Assembly (NCBI RefSeq): GCF_901709675.1
Contig: NC_051106.1
Coordinates: 9,496,001 to 9,560,000 of the forward strand
DNA length: 64,000 nucleotides
Origin: Syngnathus acus
Lineage: Eukaryota; Chordata; Actinopteri; Syngnathiformes; Syngnathidae
Direction: 5' to 3'
Notes under the pieces: generated by a model
Seen by the model: only the letters and a program-made list of their open reading frames with translations
Told to the model about the DNA's origin: nothing
Database searches by the model: none
Part shown: in pieces, positions 57,488 through 64,000 of the stretch
Numbering within the stretch: position 1 is the first letter of the stretch
How the letters are laid out: the number at the start of each line of letters is the position of its first letter
Position numbers and translations under genes: made by a program

Positions 57488-58836
57488 TCAGTCTTCCGCC
57501 GTAAGGACGTCCACGGCTTCTAATAGGTGCAGTGCCAGGCTGTACTGGCCATGGTTCTCGGGAAGCATCTCGATCACGCAGCCCACCAGCCTGCTGGTCT
57601 GATGGAGGGGCACCAGGGGGCACCGCAGCTCACTGGGGTCCTGCAAACACATGATAAAGAGAATACACTGCATAAGCATACAGTATAGTAATCTATTTTT
57701 AAACATTGTCTGGTGGGGGCAACCCGCATTTTCTGTGGAAAACACTTCTTGATGATATCTTTGGTTCGGATCCCCGACTACCCAAAGATCCTAAAAGAAA
57801 GTGGTTGAGTCCTCACCATAGCTTTGAGCCATGTGCACAGGGTGGGAGGCAGGCGGGCGAGTAGCTCCATAGCAGGCTGTGTTTGGTTCTGACTCCGCAG
57901 CAGCGAGTAGCTCAGCCTTTGTCCTGTGATCATCAGCAGCTGAGAGCCCAGCACGTCCTTGTCTTCCACCTCTAACATCACCTAAGAGGCACAACAGTGC
58001 GTCCAGTCGAAATGCGGGCCCGTTATCTGCTCATGAATAAATGTGCCAGTCCTCGAACTGACCTCTTCCGCCTGCGAGTCCAGGCCTTGGTTGTAGAGCT
58101 GGCAAACTAGGTGTCGTCGCAGGTTGTCGGGGGAGACCTGCAGCAGCCCGCCCAGCTCCAGACACAGCGAGGGCCACCACTCGGCCCGGGGGCCGCTCGA
58201 GGGAGGCGTCCGGGGCCCTGCGCTCGCGTCGGCCACGGACGCATCGTCGATGGACTGCACCCAGGCGGCTAGCACCCGCAGAAGGAACTGACGCATATAG
58301 GAGAGTGAATAGAAAATGAACAAGTGACTACCGTACGCAAGACAATAACAACACAGCATTAGTTTTCTTCGTTTTCTTCTTGACTATTTCATGTGTGTAA
58401 GATTTGTATTTTTTAAAGGTCACAATAAGTAATACATGAGACAGAAAAGAGGAAAGAAGTCTCACCTCCTGTCGTGATAGGACCAGTGCTGGGTCCATAT
58501 CTCCACTTGGCATTAGCTGAATGGTGGTCAGGTCTCGAAAGAAAGCATTCTTACCCTGGAAGAATGATTCAAATGATTTATCCGGTAACAGAAGGAAAAT
58601 GGAGGACCCTCTCTCCTCACCTTGCTGTCAAACAGGCTGAGGGGTTTGACCTTGAGGCTGAAAGTCAAGGCGGCATGTAGCAAGGAGGCGAGCAGACAGT
58701 GGTGCTGCACCAGGGGATAGTGGACACCTTTCTGCTCCATGGCAAGTTCAGCTATGGAGGCCGGGCCTTCGGCACCACACCAAACCTCCTCCACCGAAAG
58801 CTCCGGAGGAGGAACTTCAGCTACGGCGGAGTCCGC
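57488..58836 (-). CDS. rab3gap2: Rab3 GTPase-activating protein non-catalytic subunit, C-terminal exons (partial)
   Basis: RAB3GAP2 pairs with RAB3GAP1 as a Rab3 GAP and Rab18 exchange factor acting in exocytosis and ER organisation. Five exons, 5' to 3' on the minus strand: 58836-58621, 58555-58466, 58287-58063, 57981-57817, 57640-57488. All start and end in phase 0, giving 282 residues plus stop. Diagnostic segments are [26 protein letters not shown] and [22 protein letters not shown], which match the remembered vertebrate C terminus. The tail-to-tail position against iars2 is the same as in human 1q41. Upstream exons should lie beyond 64000, because the intron entered at 58837 contains only repeats up to the window edge. 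Confidence 0.9.
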
Positions 58837-59205
58837 CTGGAGAGGAGCAGGGTACGCAAAGAAAAATGCTGATGATTTTTCTTTTTTTATATGCAGGTGC
58901 AAATATCGAAAAAAGTTTTTATTCTATTTTGAAATGAAGCTGGAACATATAATGTGGAAAAAAGGAAGTGCTGTGAACTTCAGCCACAATAGTCCATTTA
59001 TCAACACAGGGGGACACCCTGCCTTAGTCACCAGTCAATAGCAGTCTCACATGCACAAACAACAATTCACTCTTTCATTCCCAACATCGATGAGTGGGAA
59101 CTGAACACACGTGCTGCCTTCACAAAAGTCAGCCAGGTGAGTCATTAAATCAGAGACTAAGTGTAGAGTCTTGATACATATATTTACTGTATGGACGATT
59201 TAGAG

Positions 59206-59290
59206 CAGGGGTTCTTAACCTTCGAATGATTCCAGACCCCCCAATGGATTGTCCAATATGGTACCATACCCCCTAACCCTAACCCATTTG
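59206..59290 (+). mobile_element. hAT-like terminal fragment
   Basis: Starts CAGGGGTTCTTAACCTT, a remembered hAT-type terminus in fish, and runs into 'ccagacccccc'. It continues into CCCTAACCCTAACCC. The opposite end was not located. Confidence 0.45.
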
Positions 59291-59420
59291 TGATGTAAAC
59301 AAAATGCAGCAGCAGCAACAACCTACTACCTTACTGTCTCTTGCCTTCTCAGCACCTTTACTTATTTCTGGTATCAATAACAGTAACAAACCTATAACAA
59401 CAAGAACAGTAACAATAATA

Positions 59421-59876
59421 GTGATTCATTCACGATACATCACGATATAGTGCTCTACGATCGATATAGAACAATATCCTGATTTATAACAATTCATCCG
59501 CAAAATCAACAAGGTACTGCAAACTCTTTATTTAGGAAATTACAAAGTGCTTCCAAACGAATGACTCGAAGCCCAAAGGGGAGCGGATTTCCTCGTCTTC
59601 TTGGACAGACACTAGCCATAGCACCAGCCCAGGAGCCGCGTAGTTGTCGGCTCCCCTTTCACGTGCCTGCTCTGCTCACAACACAACACGCCGCGCACTG
59701 CTCCCGGAAACAGGAAGCAAGCAACAATGAACTGGATTTCAAAATAAAGTGGCGTCTAATGTCCGAGGTCAAAAACGGGCGATATAGATCGATGTTTACG
59801 TTTAGCATCGATGCCGACAAATCGTAGAGCATTATATCGATTAATCGATGTGTATCGATGAATCGTTACACCCCTA
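59421..59876. mobile_element. hAT-like element, left copy (right-hand end intact)
   Basis: The first 300 bp match 63704-64000 almost base for base. The right end reads as the complement of TAGGGGTGTAACGATTCATC, a typical hAT terminus. The left end is missing: sequence before 59421 is unrelated to the corresponding part of the other copy. A short frame inside (88 codons) has no recognisable domain. Confidence 0.7.
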
Positions 59877-62800
59877 GTTTCAAACTACTTTTAGGGTTTC
59901 TAAGAATAGGGTTTCTAATTAGGCTTTCAAAACTAGGGTTAGGGTTTCCGACCAGGGTTTCCAAGGAGGTTTGCCATTGCTAATTAGGGTTTCAAACTAG
60001 GGTTAGGGTTTCCGACTAGGGTTTTAAACCAAGGTTAGGGTTACAAACTAGGTTTTAAAGCTAGGCTTAAGGTTTCCAACGAGGCTTTCAAACTACTTTT
60101 AGGGTTTCTAAGATTAGGGTTTCTAACTAGGCTTTCAAAACTAGGGTTAGGGTTTTCGACTAGGGTTTCCAAAGTTAGGGTTAGGGTTAGGATTAGGGTT
60201 GGGGTTAGGGTTTCTAACTAGGCTTTCAAAACTAGGGTTAGGGTTAGACTTAGAGTTAGGGTTAGGGTTAGACTTAGAGTTAGGGTTAGAGTTAGGGTTA
60301 CTAACTAGGCTTTCAAAACTGAAGTTAGGGTTAGGGTTTCTAACTAGGCTTTCAAAACTAGGGTTAGGGTTTCCGACTAGGGTTTCCAAGGAGTTTTGCC
60401 ATCGCTAATTAGGGTTTCAAACGAGGCTCAGGGTTTCCGACTAGGGTTTTAAACCAAGGTTAGGGTTACAAACTAGGTTTTAAAGCTAGGCTTAAGGTTT
60501 CCAACGAGGCTTTCAAATGACTTTTAGAGTTTCTAAGATTAGGGTTTCTAACTAGGCTTTCAAAACTAGGGTTAGGGTTTTCGACTAGGGTTTCCAAAGT
60601 TAGGGTTAGGGTTAGGATTAGGGTTGGGGTTAGGGTTTCTAACTAGGCTTTCAAAACTAGGGTTAGGGTTAGACTTAGAGTTAGGGTTAGAGTTAGGGTT
60701 AGGGTTAGGGTTACTAACTAGGCTTTCAAAACTGAAGTTAGGGTTAGGGTTTCTAACTAGGCTTTCAAAACTCGGGTTAGGGTTTCCGACTAGGGTTTCC
60801 AAGGAGTTTTGCCATCGCTAATTAGGGTTTCAAACTAGGCTCAGGGTTTCCGGCTAGGGTTTTAAACCAAGGTTAGGGTTACAAACTAGGTTTTAAAGCT
60901 AGGCTTAAGGTTTCCAACGAGGCTTTCAAACTACTTTTAGGGTTTCTAAGATTAGGGTTTCTAACTAGGCTTTCAAAACTAGGGTTAGGGTTTTCGACTA
61001 GGGTTTCCAAAGTTAGGGTTAGGGTTAGGATTAGGGTTGGGGTTAGGGTTTCTAACTAGGCTTTCAAAACTAGGGTTAGGGTTAGATTTAGAGTTAGAGT
61101 TAGAGTTAGAGTTAGAGTTAGAGTTAGGGTTAGAGTTAGGGTTAGGGTTAGAGTTAGGGTTAGGGTTACTAACTAGGCTTTCAAAACTGAAGTTAGGGTT
61201 AGGGTTAGGGTTTCTAACTAGGCTTTCAAAACTAGGGTTAGGGTTTCCAACTAGGGTTTCGCCATCGCTAATTAGGGTTTCAAACTAGGCTCAGGGTTTC
61301 CGACTAGGGTTTTAAACCAAGGTTAGGGTTACAAACTAGGTTTTAAAGCTAGGCTTAAGGTTTCCAACGAGGCTTTCAAACTACTTTTAGGGTTTCTAAG
61401 ATTAGGGTTTCTAACTAGGCTTTCAAAACTAGGGTTAGGGTTTTCGACTAGGGTTTCCAAAGTTAGGGTTAGGGTTAGGATTAGGGTTGGGGTTTCTAAC
61501 TAGGCTTTCAAAACTAGGGTTAGGGTTAGACTTAGAGTTAGGGTTAGGGTTACTAACTAGGCTTTCAAAACTGAAGTTAGGGTTAGGGTTAGGGTTTCTA
61601 ACTAGGCTTTCAAAACTAGGGTTAGGGTTTCCGACTAGGGTTTCCAAGAAGTTTTGCCATCGATAATTAGGGTTTCAAACTAGGCTCAGGGTTTCCGACT
61701 AGGGTTTTAAACCAAGGTTAGGGTTACAAACTAGGTTTTAAAGCTAGGCTTAAGGTTTCCAACGAGGCTTTCAAACTACTTTTAGGGTTTCTAAGATTAG
61801 GGTTTCTAACTAGGCTTTCAAAACTAGGATTAGGGTTTTCGACTAGGGTTTCCAAAGTTAGGGTTAGGGTTAGGATTAGGGTTGGGGTTTCTAACTAGGC
61901 TTTCAAAACTAGGGTTAGGGTTAGACTTAGAGTTAGGGTTAGGGTTACTAACTAGGCTTTCAAAACTGAAGTTAGGGTTAGGGTTAGGGTTTCTAACTAG
62001 GCTTTCAAAACTAGGGTTAGGGTTTCCGACTAGGGTTTCCAAGAAGTTTTGCCATCGATAATTAGGGTTTCAAACTAGGCTCAGGGTTTCCGACTAGGGT
62101 TTTAAACCAAGGTTAGGGTTACAAACTAGGTTTTAAAGCTAGGCTTAAGGTTTCCAACGAGGCTTTCAAACTACTTTTAGGGTTTCTAAGATTAGGGTTT
62201 CTAACTAGGCTTTCAAAACTAGGGTTAGGGTTTTCGACTAGGGTTTCCAAAATTAGGGTTAGGGTTAGGATTAGGGTTGGGGTTAGGGTTTCTAACTAGG
62301 CTTTCAAAACTAGGGTTAGGGTTAGACTTAGAGTTAGGGTTAGGGTTAGAGTTAGGGTTAGAGTTAGGGTTACTAACTAGGCTTTCAAAACTGAAGTTAG
62401 GGTTAGGGTTTCTAACTAGGCTTTCAAAACTAGGGTTAGGGTTTCCGACTAGGGTTTCCAAGGAGTTTTGCCATCGCTAATTAGGGTTTCAAACTAGGCT
62501 CAGGGTTTCCGACTAGGGTTTTAAACCAAGATTAGGGTTTCAAACTAGGTTTTAAAGCTAGGGTTAGGGTTTCCAACGAGGGTTTCAAACTACTTTTAGG
62601 GTTTCTAAGATTGGGGTTTCTAACTAGGCTTTCAAAACTAGGGTTAGGGTTTTCGACTAGGGTTTCCAAAGTTAGGGTTAGGATTAGGGTTGGGGTTAGG
62701 GTTTCTAACTAGGCTTTCAAAACTAGGGTTAGGGTTAGAGTTAGAGTTAGAGTTAGAGTTAGGGTTAGGGTTAGAGTTAGGGTTAGGGTTAGGGTTAGGG

Positions 62801-63611
62801 TTAGGGTTAGAGTTAGAGTTAGGGTTACTAACTAGGCTTTCAAAACTAGAGTTAGGGTTAGGGTTTCTAACTGGGCTTTCAAAACTAGGGTTAGGGTTTC
62901 CGACTAGGGTTTCCAAGGAGTTTTGCCATCGCTAATTAGGGTTTCAAACTAGGCTCAGGGTTTCCGACTAGGGTTTTAAACCAAGGTTAGGGTTTCAAAC
63001 TAGGTTTTAAAGCTAGGGTTAGGGTTTCCAACGAGGGTTTCAAACTACTTTTAGGGTTTCTAAGATTAGGGTTTCTAACTAGGCTTTCAAAACGAGGGTT
63101 AGGGTTTCCGACCAGGGTTTCCAAGGAGTTTTGCCATTGCTATTTAGGGTTTCAAACTAGGGTTAGGGTTTCCGACTAGGGTTTTAAACAAAGGTTAGGG
63201 TTACAAACTTGGTTTTAATGCTAGGGTTAGGGTTTCCAACGAGGGTTTCAAACTACTTTTATGGTTTCTAAGATCAGGGTTTCTAACTAGGCTTTCAAAA
63301 CTAGGGTTAGGGTTTCCGACCAGGGTTTCCAAGGAGTTTTGCCATCGCTAATTAAAGTTTCAAACAAGGGGTAGGGTTTCCGACTAGGGTTTTAAACCAA
63401 GCTTAGGGTTACAAACTAGGTTTTAAAGCTAAGGTTAGGGTTTCCAACGAGGGTTTCAAACTACTTTTAGGGTTTCTAAGATTAGGGTTTCTAACTAGGC
63501 TTTCAAAACTAGGGTTAGGGTTTCCGACCAGGGTTGCCATTGCTAATTAGGGTTTCAAGCTAGGGTTAGGGTTTCCGACTAGGGTTTTAAATCAAGGTTA
63601 GGGTTACAAAC
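59877..63611 (+). repeat. rab3gap2: Telomere-like (TTAGGG-rich) higher-order array
   Basis: About 3.7 kb of units built from 'gggtttc', 'actaggc' and (TTAGGG)n. The landmark GCCATYGCTAATTAGGG-type phrase lies at 59973, 60398, 60811, 61261, 61656, 62051, 62470, 62925, 63133, 63341 and 63535. That gives long units of 395-455 bp in the middle and short units of 194-208 bp at the right edge. The length difference is mostly a block with variable numbers of TTAGGG and TTAGAG hexamers. It lies in a rab3gap2 intron. Confidence 0.95.
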
Positions 63612-64000
63612 TAGGGGTGTAAATCGCGGGTTTTGTAACGATACGATATCATATCGATACAAAAAACCACGATACGATATTTGCCGATATCTTAAAGCCT
63701 GCTGTGATTCATTCACGATACATCACGATATAGTGCTCTACGATCGCTATAGAACAATATCCTGATTTATAACAATTCATACGCAAAATCAACAAGGTAC
63801 TGCAAACTCTTTATTTAGGAAATTACAAAGTGCTTCCAAACGAATGACTTGAAGCCCAAAGGGGAGCGAATTTCCTCGTCTTCTTGGACACTAGCCATAG
63901 CACCAGCCCAGGAGCCGCGTAGTTGTCGGCTCCCCTTTCACGTGCCTGCTCTGCTCACAACACAACATGCCGCGCACTGCTCCCGGAAAGAGGAAGCAAG
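63612..64000. mobile_element. hAT-like element, right copy (left-hand end intact, runs off the window)
   Basis: Begins TAGGGGTGTAAATCGCGGG directly after the telomere-like array. From 63704 on it repeats 59421-59720 in the same orientation with few changes, including a 4-bp deletion near 63890. It continues past the window end. Confidence 0.7.

Noticed and set aside
60147-62935. Frames encoding NPNPN- or LGLGL-rich peptides on both strands
   Set aside because: They are translations of TTAGGG/CCCTAA hexamers, which lack stops in several frames.

Overview
The window is vertebrate nuclear DNA, almost certainly from a ray-finned (probably percomorph) fish. It has compact genes with many short GT-AG introns, long GT/GTAT microsatellites, non-autonomous hAT elements and the retroposon tails common in teleosts. 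I rebuilt the genes by reading splice sites and checking that reading frame carries across every junction. For the five complete genes (crybg1, rtn4ip1, qrsl1, cd24, iars2) the summed exon lengths are multiples of three. No bacterial-type system is present.

Layout: (1) 1-8.6 kb, + strand: 3' part of peroxidasin (pxdn) with its 3' UTR. (2) 12.8-13.9 kb, - strand: a CCR6-type chemokine receptor in one coding exon. (3) 15.8-34.1 kb, + strand: crybg1 (AIM1), with a very large disordered region, twelve beta/gamma-crystallin motifs and a ricin-B-like tail. (4) 35.0-37.0 kb, - strand: rtn4ip1, head-to-head with (5) qrsl1 on the + strand at 37.4-40.4 kb. (6) 43.2-43.8 kb, - strand: a tiny two-exon cd24-like gene with a TATA box. 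(7) 44.5-52.2 kb, + strand: iars2. (8) 57.5-58.8 kb, - strand: the last five exons of rab3gap2, tail-to-tail with iars2. The order crybg1-rtn4ip1-qrsl1-cd24 is that of human 6q21, and the convergent iars2/rab3gap2 pair is that of human 1q41, so two conserved blocks are joined here.

The genes are not one pathway. Three serve mitochondria: rtn4ip1 (inner compartment oxidoreductase), qrsl1 (Gln-tRNA amidation) and iars2 (Ile-tRNA charging). pxdn acts in basement membrane, ccr6 and cd24 at the immune cell surface, and rab3gap2 in Rab regulation.

The unusual DNA is in the last 14 kb. There is a 1.5 kb GT/GTAT tract filling an iars2 intron; an 87-bp tandem repeat carrying CRE, YY1-like and CCAAT motifs; a 235-bp satellite with a perfect 35-bp hairpin per unit and a four-unit higher-order repeat; and a 3.7 kb telomere-like (TTAGGG-rich) array inside a rab3gap2 intron, bounded on both sides by copies of the same hAT-like element.
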